From Caldilineaceae bacterium (GTDB lineage: Bacteria; Chloroflexota; Anaerolineae; Caldilineales; Caldilineaceae), in contig JAPKMV010000054.1 in the NCBI GenBank assembly GCA_026645635.1, positions 1 through 11,411 of the forward strand: 11,411 nt of DNA. The letters are read 5' to 3'. This document shows positions 1-8,435 of this stretch, one piece after another. Every line of letters begins with the position of its first letter. Within the stretch, counting starts at the first letter, position 1. A model generated the notes under the pieces. That model did no database searches. It saw nothing but the letters and a program-made list of their open reading frames with translations, and was not told the DNA's origin. The position numbers and the translations under genes were made by a program.

Positions 1-2
1 AC

Positions 3-248
3 AAGGTCGCCGCGACTGTCGAGTTACTGACGGGCGGCAATACCTTGCCCTTCATCGCCCGCTACCGCAAAGAAGCCACCGGCGGGCTGGACGAAGAACA
101 GATCGCCGCGATCATGGCGGCGCTGGCGACGCTCCAGGCGCTGGACGAACGCCGCGCCACGGTGTTGGCCGCCATCGCCGAGCAGGGCAAGCTGACGCCT
201 GAACTCCAGGCACAGATCGAGCAGGCGGCCACCCGCACCGAGTTGGAA
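3..248 (+). pseudogene. tex: Tex N-terminal fragment, 5' end outside the window, cut off by a frameshift
   Basis: Reading from base 3 gives a stretch typical of the N-terminal helical region of the Tex/YhgF family, including NTLPFIARYRKEATGGLDEE and EQGKLTPELQAQIEQA, and ending at TRTELE near base 248. The first roughly 20 codons of a normal tex gene lie upstream of the window. In family members TELE is followed by a strongly conserved DLYLPYKPKRRTR-like segment. Here that segment is absent and this frame runs on as unrelated, Arg-rich sequence to a TGA at 450-452. The true continuation of Tex is in a different frame from base 250. I infer a deletion of roughly 40-50 codons whose length is not a multiple of three. 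The family assignment is secure. Whether the lesion is genuine or an assembly error cannot be told from the sequence alone. Confidence 0.75.
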
Positions 249-249
249 G

Positions 250-1986
<1,737 letters not shown>

Positions 1987-1997
1987 GGTAGAGCAGA

Positions 1998-2093
1998 ATA
2001 GACCGCGGATGTGGCGGATGCGACGGATTCCCACAGAATTCATTTTGGATTTATCCGCGCAAATCCGCCCAATCCGCCGCATCCGCGGTCTAT
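1998..2093. repeat. Imperfect palindrome made of ATCCGC units (MITE/REP-like intergenic element)
   Basis: Two 32-nt arms, 1998-2029 and 2062-2093, are inverted copies of each other with 28 of 32 positions complementary. The outermost 14 pairs (starting ATAGACCGCGGATG) are perfect. The spacer is 32 nt. Within the arms a hexamer recurs at near-constant spacing: GCGGAT at 2005 and 2014 with ACGGAT at 2023 on the left, and ATCCGC at 2053, 2063, 2072 and 2081 on the right. The element fills most of the space between tex and the downstream promoter. Transcribed from either side it would fold into a long GC-rich hairpin. It has no T-tract, so it is not a classical intrinsic terminator, although it could still block read-through from tex. 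It resembles dispersed palindromic intergenic repeats found in many bacterial genomes; that it is repeated elsewhere is inference. Confidence 0.75.
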
Positions 2094-2134
2094 CGCAGCC
2101 TACATTGAGAAAACTGCCCCCGACGTAGGGACGT

Positions 2135-2164
2135 TTGACAACGGCGATCGCGCTGCCCTATAAT
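2135..2164 (+). promoter_or_regulatory. Consensus sigma70-type promoter for the Mo-hydroxylase/ABC operon
   Basis: A perfect -35 hexamer TTGACA at 2135-2140 and a perfect -10 hexamer TATAAT at 2159-2164 are separated by 18 nt. The expected transcription start is about 2171-2173, leaving a leader of roughly 35 nt before the ATG at 2206. It is the only strong promoter I see before the first operon gene, and it lies directly downstream of the palindromic element. An 18-nt spacer is one longer than the optimum of 17. No clear operator or riboswitch is visible around it. Confidence 0.75.
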
Positions 2165-2205
2165 CCACCCGCAACGATGACTGACCGACATTGATCAGGG
2201 AACCC

Positions 2206-3087
2206 ATGAAACCAGCACCATTTGCCTATTTTGCGCCACGCACGCTGCCCGAAGCGCTCAGTTTGATCGCTGAACATGGCGATGCGGGCAAGTTGATCGC
2301 TGGCGGACAAAGCCTGGCGCCCACCATGAACTTTCGGCTGGCCCAGCCGGCAGCACTGGTGGACCTGAACCGCGTGCCCGAATTGGCCTTTCTGGAGAAT
2401 GACGGTCGCGGTGGGCTGCGCATCGGCGCCATGACGCGCCACCGCACACTCGAACGAAGCGTTCTGGCTGCACAGCGTGCGCCGCTGCTCCATGCTGCCA
2501 TGCCCTACATCGCGCATGTGCAGATTCGCAACCGCGGCACCATCGGCGGCAGCCTGGCCCATGCCGACCCGGCGGCGGAGCTGCCGGCCGTGATGGTAGC
2601 GCTGGGCGCGCGCTTCAAGCTGGTCAGTGTGCGCGGCGAGCGCTGGGTAGCCGCGGCAGACTTCTATCAGGGGCTGTTCACCACGGCGCTGGAGCCGGAC
2701 GAGATTCTCACCGAAGTGGCCGTGCCGGCTGCCGCGCCGCGCTCCGGCTGGGCGTTCCACGAGATCGCCCGGCGCCACGGCGACTATGCCATCGTCGGCG
2801 TGGCGGCGACCGTGCAGCTGGATGCGGCGGGCGCTCTCGATGACGTCAAGCTGGTCTATCTGAGCGTGGGCGAGGGGCCGACAGAGGCGCAGCAGGCCGC
2901 GGCGAGTCTCCACGGCCAGGCGCCGACGCCGGCGCGCATCGCTGAGGCGGCGCGGCTGGCCGCCCACGCCGACATCGAGCCGCTGGCGGACATCCACGCC
3001 ACGGCCGGCTACCGCCGCCACTTGATCGAAGTGCTGGGGCAGCGGGCTTTGAGCGAAGCCTGCGCCCGCGCCGGGGCAGCGGCATGA
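2206..3087 (+). CDS. FAD-binding (medium) subunit of a xanthine dehydrogenase/CO dehydrogenase family molybdenum hydroxylase, CoxM-like
   Basis: This 293-residue protein is the flavoprotein subunit of a cytoplasmic three-part molybdenum hydroxylase. It carries electrons from the 2Fe-2S subunit through FAD to an acceptor. Family hallmarks are visible: the N-terminal PAPFAYFAPRTLPEALSLI segment, the first FAD/pyrophosphate loop AGGQSLAPTMNFRL at residues 32-45, and the second loop RGTIGGSLAHADPAAELPAV at 110-129. The CO_deh_flav_C region follows from about residue 180. Length matches the family (about 280-300 residues). ATG 2206 is chosen because the product then starts as homologues do and a purine-rich ATCAGGGA lies just upstream; a TTG at 2191 in the same frame is less likely. 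It is the first gene after the promoter at 2135-2164, and its stop overlaps the next start as ATGA. The substrate cannot be read from this subunit. Confidence 0.92.
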   Translation: MKPAPFAYFAPRTLPEALSLIAEHGDAGKLIAGGQSLAPTMNFRLAQPAALVDLNRVPELAFLENDGRGGLRIGAMTRHRTLERSVLAAQRAPLLHAAMPYIAHVQIRNRGTIGGSLAHADPAAELPAVMVALGARFKLVSVRGERWVAAADFYQGLFTTALEPDEILTEVAVPAAAPRSGWAFHEIARRHGDYAIVGVAATVQLDAAGALDDVKLVYLSVGEGPTEAQQAAASLHGQAPTPARIAEAARLAAHADIEPLADIHATAGYRRHLIEVLGQRALSEACARAGAAA

Positions 3088-4025
3088 GCAAAGCTACCGA
3101 CATCGGCGGCAAACGGCTGATCAGCCTGGCGCCGACGCCCTGGGTGCGTTGGGTCACCGGCGACCCGACGGTCGAGGCGGTGGAGATAGTCGGTGCAGAA
3201 TTTCAGTGGGTGGCGCGTGCCAACGATGTACTGATCAAGGTGCAGTCGCCGGTGCATGGTGCGTTCCTGGTCGCCAATGAACTCCAAGTGCGGACGGATC
3301 GACGCATGCCCAGACGGATGCGGGCATATGCAGCGCTGGCGGAAGAACGCTACGGCCTGCCGGTCTATCCAGTGGTCGTCAATATCCTGCCGACTGCTGC
3401 CGGGCAGGAGGTCACCGACCGTTACGACACCGAACTCCTGGGGTTGCGCGCCGTGCAGGAATTCAGGGTGATCAACCTGTGGGAAGTCGACGCCGAGCTG
3501 GCCTTCAGGCAGGAATTGACGGCGCTGCTGCCCTTCGTGCCGATCCTGCGGCGGGGCGGGAGCGAACCGATGCTGGCGCGGGCAGTGGTGAGTCTCCGCG
3601 CCGACGAGTCGCTGGCGGAACTGGAGCCGCTGCTGGCATTCTTCGCCAGTTTCGTGTTGAGCACGGAGATCGTGCGCAGAGTGATGAGGTGGGACATGGA
3701 GATTTTGCGCGAATCACCCTGGTACAACGAACTCGTGAAAGAGGGGCTTGAGCAGGGGCTGATCCTGGGCCGTGAAGAAGGCCGTGAAGAAGGCCGCGAA
3801 GAGGGTCGTGAAGAAGGTAAGGCAGAAGGCCAGCGCCAGGCGCGGTTAGCTGCGTTGCTACAGATCCTGCATCATCGCTTTGGCGATGTACCGTATGATA
3901 TTCTATTCCGCATCGATCGGCTGGACCAGGCAGGCCTGATCGCAGCCACGGACCTGGCGCTGGACGCAGCGTCGGTCAGCGAGTTCGACGCTGCGATCAT
4001 CCGCATTCTTGACGCAAAATCCTAG
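3084..4025 (+). CDS. DUF4351/Rpn-like PD-(D/E)XK nuclease-family protein, role unknown
   Basis: This 313-residue soluble protein resembles a family frequent in Cyanobacteria and Chloroflexota that is usually annotated as Rpn-like, PD-(D/E)XK nuclease-family transposase, or DUF4351 protein. The N-terminal part (about 10-155) has the family blocks RLISLAPTPWVRWV, EFQWVARANDVLIK and FLVANELQVR, then RRMRAYAALAEERYGLPVYPVVVNILP. Asp48 with Glu66-Leu-Gln68 may be the degenerate PD-(D/E)X(K/Q) site; Gln replaces the usual Lys. Residues 229-244 are four GREE units forming a very charged helix or coiled coil. The C-terminal part (about 251-310, LLQILHHRFGDVPYDILFRIDRL) looks like a DUF4351 module. 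Its ATG overlaps the FAD-subunit stop by four bases, so it is probably translated by coupling, yet it splits the usual medium-small subunit gene pair. No metabolic role is evident. Nuclease activity is inferred from the family only. Confidence 0.8.
   Translation: MSKATDIGGKRLISLAPTPWVRWVTGDPTVEAVEIVGAEFQWVARANDVLIKVQSPVHGAFLVANELQVRTDRRMPRRMRAYAALAEERYGLPVYPVVVNILPTAAGQEVTDRYDTELLGLRAVQEFRVINLWEVDAELAFRQELTALLPFVPILRRGGSEPMLARAVVSLRADESLAELEPLLAFFASFVLSTEIVRRVMRWDMEILRESPWYNELVKEGLEQGLILGREEGREEGREEGREEGKAEGQRQARLAALLQILHHRFGDVPYDILFRIDRLDQAGLIAATDLALDAASVSEFDAAIIRILDAKS
3768..3827 (+). repeat. 12-nt in-frame tandem repeat (GREE x4 plus one degenerate unit)
   Basis: Four consecutive 12-nt units of the type GGCCGTGAAGAA occupy 3768-3815; units three and four differ only at third codon positions. 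A degenerate fifth unit encoding GKAE occupies 3816-3827. All are in frame with the DUF4351/Rpn-like gene and encode GREEGREEGREEGREEGKAE. The near-identity at DNA level makes copy number prone to change by slippage. The segment joins the nuclease-like part to the C-terminal module. Confidence 0.85.
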
Positions 4026-4039
4026 TGAGCAGCAAACCC

Positions 4040-4531
4040 ATGAGCGAACTCTATCCCGTAGCGGTCACGGTCAACGGCATACAGGTAGCGCGGGAGATTG
4101 AACCCCGCATGTTGTTGAGCGACTTTTTGCGCCACGAACTGAACCTCACCGGCACCCACGTGGGCTGCGAGCATGGCTCGTGCGGCGCGTGCACGGTGCT
4201 GCTGGACGGGGAGGCGGTGCGTTCGTGCATCTTGTTTGCGGTTCAGGTTGATGGGCAGTCCGTCACCACGGTGGAAGGGTTATCCGCCGACCCGAACCGG
4301 CTGCACCCATTACAGGTGGCGTTTCAGGAGAAGCATGGCCTGCAGTGCGGCTACTGCACGCCGGGCTTTCTGCTCACCCTGGCGCCCTTCCTGGCGGAGA
4401 ACCCGGCGCCAAGCGAGGCTGAGGTGCGCGAAGTGCTTTCTGGCAACATCTGCCGCTGCACCGGCTACCAGAACATCGTAGACGCGGCGCTGCTGGCGGC
4501 AGAGATGCTGCGCAGCGAAAAGGGCGGGTGA
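4040..4531 (+). CDS. [2Fe-2S] (small) subunit of molybdenum hydroxylase, CoxS-like
   Basis: This 163-residue iron-sulfur subunit passes electrons from the molybdenum centre to the FAD subunit. The plant-type ferredoxin domain has its cluster cysteines in GCEHGSCGACTVLLDGEAVRSC (Cys43, 48, 51, 63). The C-terminal helical domain has CGYC at 103-106 and CRC at 138-140, giving Cys103, 106, 138 and 140 for the second cluster. All eight ligands are present and the length is typical. There is no twin-arginine signal, so it is cytoplasmic. ATG 4040 is chosen because the product then begins like homologues and GTGAG lies about ten bases upstream. A GTG at 4025, which shares its G with the TAG stop of the preceding gene, would add five residues and is a real alternative. 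Its TGA overlaps a GTG of the next frame at 4528-4531. Confidence 0.93.
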   Translation: MSELYPVAVTVNGIQVAREIEPRMLLSDFLRHELNLTGTHVGCEHGSCGACTVLLDGEAVRSCILFAVQVDGQSVTTVEGLSADPNRLHPLQVAFQEKHGLQCGYCTPGFLLTLAPFLAENPAPSEAEVREVLSGNICRCTGYQNIVDAALLAAEMLRSEKGG

Positions 4532-4536
4532 GGCAG

Positions 4537-6879
4537 ATGGCGACTCGCTACTTTGGCCAGCCGATCAAACGCAACGAAGACCCGCGTCTCCTCACCGGGC
4601 AGGCCACCTTCACCGACGATGTCCACCTGCCAGGGATGCTCCACGTCGCCTTTGTGCGCAGCCAGGTGGCGCATGGCCGCATCCGCAGCATCGACACCAC
4701 CGCGGCGCAGGCGATGCCTGGCGTTGTGGCCGTCTACACCGCAGCGGACTTGGGCGCGTATTGGCAGCCGGGGCCGCTGTTGGTGCCGCCCCCGCCGATT
4801 CAGGATCTCGTCTTCAACCCGCGCACGCAGGTGCCGCTGGCCCGTGACAAGGTGCGTCACGTGGGCGAGCCGATCGTGGCCGTCGTCGCCACTTCGCGCT
4901 ACATTGCCGAAGATGCCGCGGAGCAGGTCTTCGTCGACCTGGAGATGCTGCCCGCGGTGGTCGATCTGGAACAGGCGCTGACACCCGCCGCGCCGCTGAT
5001 CCACGAGGACCTGGCGCAGAACCTCAACGCCCACGTCATCCAGCGCAAGGGTGACTACGCGCAAGCCAGGGCACAGGCGGCGGTGATCGTCAAGCGCCGC
5101 TTCCTTTATGATCGCGGCACGGCGGCGGCAATGGAGAACCGCGGCGTCGTGGCGGACTGGGACGCGCGCAACCAGCAGATGACGATCTGGGACACAACCC
5201 AGGCGCCGGTCTTCATCCGCAACGGCCTGGCCGCAATGCTCGGTCTCTCGGAAAAGCAGGTGCGCGTCATTGCCCCCTTCATCGGCGGCGGCTTCGGGCC
5301 AAAGATCATGATGTTCTATCCCGAAGAAGTGGTGCTGCCCTGGATCTCGATGCGGCTGGGGCGCCCGGTGAAATGGATCGAGGATCGGCTGGAGAATTTC
5401 TACGCCACGACCCAAGAGCGCGGCCAGATCCACTGGGCGGAGATGGCGCTGACCCAGGATGGCCGCGTGCTCGGCGTCCACGACACCTTTCTCCACGACG
5501 CCGGCGCCTATGCCCCCTACGGACTGACCGTGGCGCTCAACAGCCAGTGCACCCTGCTGGGGCAGTACGACGTGCCCCACTACTACACCGAGTTCAAGTC
5601 AGTCTTCACCAACAAGCCGATCGTCACGCCCTACCGCGGCGCGGGCCGGCAGCACGGCGTCTTCGTCATGGAACGGCTGCTGGACATCGCCGCGCGCGAG
5701 CTGAGCATCGACCGGGTCGAAATTCGCAAGCGCAACCTGATCTCGCCCGACAAGTTCCCCTACAGCAACGACATCATTTACCAGGACTTCAAGCCCCTGG
5801 TCTACGACAGCGGCAACTATCTGCCGGCGCTGGAGAAGGCGTGCGCGCTGATTGACTATGAGAAATTCGTGCAGGAGGAGCAGCCCCGGCTGCGCGCCGA
5901 GGGCAAGGCGGTGGGGCTGGGCCTCGTCACCTACGTGGAAGGCACCGGCATCGGCCCCTATGAGGGCGCCAAGGTGACAGTGGAAGCCAGCGGTCGCGTC
6001 AGCGTGGCGACCGGCATCGGCACCCAGGGACAGGGACACTTCACCTCCTTCGCGCAGATCGTGGCCGACCAACTGGGCGTGACGCCGGACAAGGTGCGCC
6101 TGGTCACCGGCGACACCACCGAGTTCTATTGGGGCGCGGGCACCTTTGCCAGCCGCGGCGCCGTGGTGGCGGGCAACGCCATCAACGCGGCCGCGCTGGC
6201 CGTGCGCAAGAAGGTGCTCAAGAAAGCCAGCGATGAGCTGGAAGTGGATGAAGATGATCTGGAGTTGGTGGATGGCACGGTGCGCGTCAAAGGGTCGCCG
6301 CAGACGGCGATCAAGCTGGGCGAACTGGCGCAGCGCGCCAACCCGATGCGCGGCGCAGTGAAGCCGGGCACGGAACCGGGACTGGAAGCCACCGATTACT
6401 TCGGCCCGGAGCGGGGCGCTACGGCCTCCGGCGTTCACGCCATGATCGTCGAGGTAGACCGGGCGACGATGATGGTGGAGATCAAGCGCTACGTGGTGGT
6501 GCACGACTGCGGCAGCGTGATCAACCCGATGATCCTGGAAGGGCAGATCCACGGCGGCGTGGCCCAGGGAATCGGCAACGCCTTCTACGAGCAGCTTGTC
6601 TTCGACGAGAACGGGCAATTGCTCAACGCCTCATTCATGGATTACCTGCTGCCCACGACCGACACGGTGCCGCGCATCGAGACCGACCACGTGGAGACGC
6701 CGTCGCCGCTCAACCCGCTGGGCATCAAGGGCGCAGGCGAAGCGGGCGCGATCCCTGTGGGGCCGCTCTTTGCCCAGGCCATCGAGGATGCGCTGAACAA
6801 TGAGATCGAGATTCTGGAAATCCCGCTCAGCCCCAGCCGGCTCTACGAACTCGTCAGCGCCGCGGAGAAGGCGCCATGA
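4537..6879 (+). CDS. Molybdopterin-binding (large) subunit of a form-II-type molybdenum hydroxylase, CoxL/XdhA-like
   Basis: This 780-residue catalytic subunit binds the molybdenum-pterin cofactor and would hydroxylate a carbon of the substrate. It starts with the family-typical MATRYFGQPIKRNEDPRLLTG. The aldehyde oxidase/xanthine dehydrogenase a/b hammerhead domain covers about residues 17-130, followed by the Mo-binding domains. Visible motifs are GGGFGPK at 250-256, PYRGAGR at 365-371 and the catalytic-glutamate motif GIKGAGEAGA, with Glu735. True form-I CO dehydrogenases carry a Cys-containing AYXCSFR loop where this protein has PYRGAGR. It is therefore form-II-like, and CO oxidation is unlikely. 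The real substrate is unknown; purines, other N-heterocycles or aldehydes are possible. ATG 4537 is preferred over GTG 4528 because of its N-terminus and a GTGAGG just upstream. The stop overlaps the next gene as ATGA. No cofactor-insertion genes are in the window. Confidence 0.93.
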   Translation: MATRYFGQPIKRNEDPRLLTGQATFTDDVHLPGMLHVAFVRSQVAHGRIRSIDTTAAQAMPGVVAVYTAADLGAYWQPGPLLVPPPPIQDLVFNPRTQVPLARDKVRHVGEPIVAVVATSRYIAEDAAEQVFVDLEMLPAVVDLEQALTPAAPLIHEDLAQNLNAHVIQRKGDYAQARAQAAVIVKRRFLYDRGTAAAMENRGVVADWDARNQQMTIWDTTQAPVFIRNGLAAMLGLSEKQVRVIAPFIGGGFGPKIMMFYPEEVVLPWISMRLGRPVKWIEDRLENFYATTQERGQIHWAEMALTQDGRVLGVHDTFLHDAGAYAPYGLTVALNSQCTLLGQYDVPHYYTEFKSVFTNKPIVTPYRGAGRQHGVFVMERLLDIAARELSIDRVEIRKRNLISPDKFPYSNDIIYQDFKPLVYDSGNYLPALEKACALIDYEKFVQEEQPRLRAEGKAVGLGLVTYVEGTGIGPYEGAKVTVEASGRVSVATGIGTQGQGHFTSFAQIVADQLGVTPDKVRLVTGDTTEFYWGAGTFASRGAVVAGNAINAAALAVRKKVLKKASDELEVDEDDLELVDGTVRVKGSPQTAIKLGELAQRANPMRGAVKPGTEPGLEATDYFGPERGATASGVHAMIVEVDRATMMVEIKRYVVVHDCGSVINPMILEGQIHGGVAQGIGNAFYEQLVFDENGQLLNASFMDYLLPTTDTVPRIETDHVETPSPLNPLGIKGAGEAGAIPVGPLFAQAIEDALNNEIEILEIPLSPSRLYELVSAAEKAP

Positions 6880-7562
6880 CCACAGCAACATTGACGCCGC
6901 CTGCCGCCCCGGTGTTGACCGCGCTGCCATTCGAGCAGCGCGTGACGATGCCCTATGAAGAATATTTGCGGCTTGCCGACGAACGTCAGTTGGTCGAATG
7001 GGTCGATGGTGAGGTGATCGCACATATGCCCCCCGGAACACGCCATCAACAGGTGCAGGCATTTCTGACGACGCTGTTATCGCTATTCGTCGACTATTTT
7101 GGCCTCGGCCAACTGTTGCCGGCCCCCTTCGAGATGCGCCTGGCGCGCAGCGCACGCGAGCCTGACCTCCTGTTCATCGCCACGGCGAACCTGGATCGAC
7201 TCGATGCGCAGCGCCTGCGCGGCCCGGCGGATCTGGTGGTCGAGATCATTTCGCCGGAGAGCGTCGCCCGCGACCGCGCCGAGAAGTTCGACGAATATCA
7301 GGCGGCCGGTGTGCGCGAATACTGGGTGATCGACGTGCGTTCCGGGCAGGAGCGGGCGGATTTCTGGCTGCTTGACGCCACCGGGCGCTATCGCGCCGTC
7401 CTGCCCGACGCCAACAACGTAATTCACGCTGCCGTGCTCCCCGGTTTCTGGCTGGACGTGGCCTGGCTGTGGCAGAATCCGTTACCGTCGGCGCTGGCGG
7501 CTTTTGCAGAGATCGCAGACCTGCCTGCGTCCGTCCGGCAACTTCTTCAACCACGCAGCTAG
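6876..7562 (+). CDS. Uma2 family (DUF820) putative PD-(D/E)XK endonuclease
   Basis: This 228-residue soluble protein belongs to the Uma2/DUF820 family, which has a restriction-endonuclease-like fold and usually no known role. The visible pattern is MPYEEYLRLADE and EWVDGEVI at about 25-48, then EPDLLFI with Asp97, LVVEIISPES with Glu123, and RDRAEKFDEYQAAGVREYWVID with Lys137 at 132-153. These are the expected acidic and lysine positions of the fold, so the site looks intact. The protein is somewhat longer than many family members because of a Pro/Ala-rich start and a C-terminal tail after about residue 200. Its ATG overlaps the stop of the large hydroxylase subunit by ATGA, and a permease gene starts 16 bases after its stop, so it appears embedded in the operon. 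Family membership is clear; nuclease activity and any link to the hydroxylase are unproven. Confidence 0.88.
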   Translation: MTTATLTPPAAPVLTALPFEQRVTMPYEEYLRLADERQLVEWVDGEVIAHMPPGTRHQQVQAFLTTLLSLFVDYFGLGQLLPAPFEMRLARSAREPDLLFIATANLDRLDAQRLRGPADLVVEIISPESVARDRAEKFDEYQAAGVREYWVIDVRSGQERADFWLLDATGRYRAVLPDANNVIHAAVLPGFWLDVAWLWQNPLPSALAAFAEIADLPASVRQLLQPRS

Positions 7563-7578
7563 CGCAGCGGAAAAACAG

Positions 7579-8427
7579 ATGGCTGAATCTGTGACAAGTG
7601 CAGGCGAACTCGATACGACCGGCCATTCGCCCCGGCGCTGGCTGTGGCTGCTGCTGGGCTATCTGGTCGCCTTTGGCCTCATTGCTGTGGTCTGGGAAGG
7701 CAGCAAGGCACTCTTTGCCATCCCCGACTACAAGCTGCCCCACCTGGCGCAGATCGCCGAGGCGTTTTTCCGACCGACGCCCAAAGGCCCCACCTGGCTG
7801 ATCCTCATACAGGATGCACTCTACACTGCGTTCGAGGCATTCGTTGGCTTCACCATCGGCAGCGTCTCCGGTTTTCTCATCGCCGCGCTCTTTCAGCGCT
7901 ATGTCCATGTCCGCCGCGGCTTCATGCCCTATGTGATTGCTTCACAGACCGTGCCGATCATCGCCGTGGCGCCGATGATCGTGGTGGGGACGGGCAGCCT
8001 GGGTGCGCCGCCGTGGCTCTCCAAGTCGATCATTGCTGCCTACCTCACCTTCTTCCCCGTGGTCATCAACGTCTTGCGCGGGTTGGAGTCGGTCGACCGC
8101 GACGCGCTGCTGTTGATGCGTTCCTACGCTGCGACCGACAATCAGATCTTTCGGCTGCTGCGGCTGCCCGCCTCCGTGCCGTACCTCTTTACTGCGCTCA
8201 AGATCGCGGCCACCGCCAGCATTATCGGCGCCATCATCGGCGAGCTGCCGGTAGGCTCGACGCGCGGCATCGGCGTGCAGATCGTCGTCGGCTCGCAGTA
8301 CAACACCTTCAACCCCGGCTTTTTGTGGGCGACTATCATTGTGGCCGCGCTGCTGGGCATGATTGCCTACGGCATGGTGGCGCTGGCGGAACGCAGAATT
8401 GTGCGCTGGAAGCGCCCGGAAAGTTGA
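7579..8427 (+). CDS. ABC transporter permease, SsuC/ThiX-like (BPD_transp_1), first of two
   Basis: This 282-residue inner-membrane protein is a permease of the nitrate/sulfonate/thiamine-precursor type. Hydrophobic segments are seen at about 21-39, 85-106, 115-137, 149-167, 205-222 and 250-271. The coupling EAA loop is the segment RSYAATDNQIFRLLRLPASV (181-200), followed by PYLFTALKIA, which docks on the ATPase. ATG 7579 gives a short cytoplasmic tail before the first segment and is preferred; an upstream in-frame start at 7504 would overlap the Uma2 gene by about 60 bases. The Shine-Dalgarno is weak (GCGGAAA). The gene is followed after eight bases by the ATPase gene. It differs clearly in sequence from the permease at 9228, so the two probably form a heterodimer. 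The substrate is not readable from the permease. Confidence 0.92.
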   Translation: MAESVTSAGELDTTGHSPRRWLWLLLGYLVAFGLIAVVWEGSKALFAIPDYKLPHLAQIAEAFFRPTPKGPTWLILIQDALYTAFEAFVGFTIGSVSGFLIAALFQRYVHVRRGFMPYVIASQTVPIIAVAPMIVVGTGSLGAPPWLSKSIIAAYLTFFPVVINVLRGLESVDRDALLLMRSYAATDNQIFRLLRLPASVPYLFTALKIAATASIIGAIIGELPVGSTRGIGVQIVVGSQYNTFNPGFLWATIIVAALLGMIAYGMVALAERRIVRWKRPES

Positions 8428-8435
8428 GAAACGTG

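Noticed and set aside
1987..2134. Intrinsic terminator for tex
   Set aside because: The palindrome at 1998-2093 has a 32-nt spacer and is not followed by a T-tract, so it was kept as a repeat element and not called a terminator.
2177..2194. Five-codon open frame ATG ACT GAC CGA CAT TGA in the leader of the first operon gene
   Set aside because: It is too short to judge, has no Shine-Dalgarno and no attenuator-like codon run. It starts just after the expected transcription start, so chance is the simplest explanation.
3768..3827. Tandem repeat considered as a CRISPR or other array
   Set aside because: Units are 12 nt, contiguous without spacers and in frame within a gene, so it is a coding repeat.
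4465..6618. Long - strand open frames opposite the Mo subunit (4465-5580, 5599-6618)
   Set aside because: They are shadows of strong codon bias on the + strand; no family motif and no ribosome-binding site were seen.
4537..6879. Annotation as aerobic CO dehydrogenase large subunit (CoxL)
   Set aside because: The Cys-containing active-site loop of form-I enzymes is replaced by PYRGAGR, so only the broader family name is supported.
3084..7562. A defence island or toxin-antitoxin reading of the two nuclease-like genes
   Set aside because: There is no partner antitoxin, helicase, methyltransferase or sensor gene. The neighbours are metabolic and transport genes, so a defence role has no support here.
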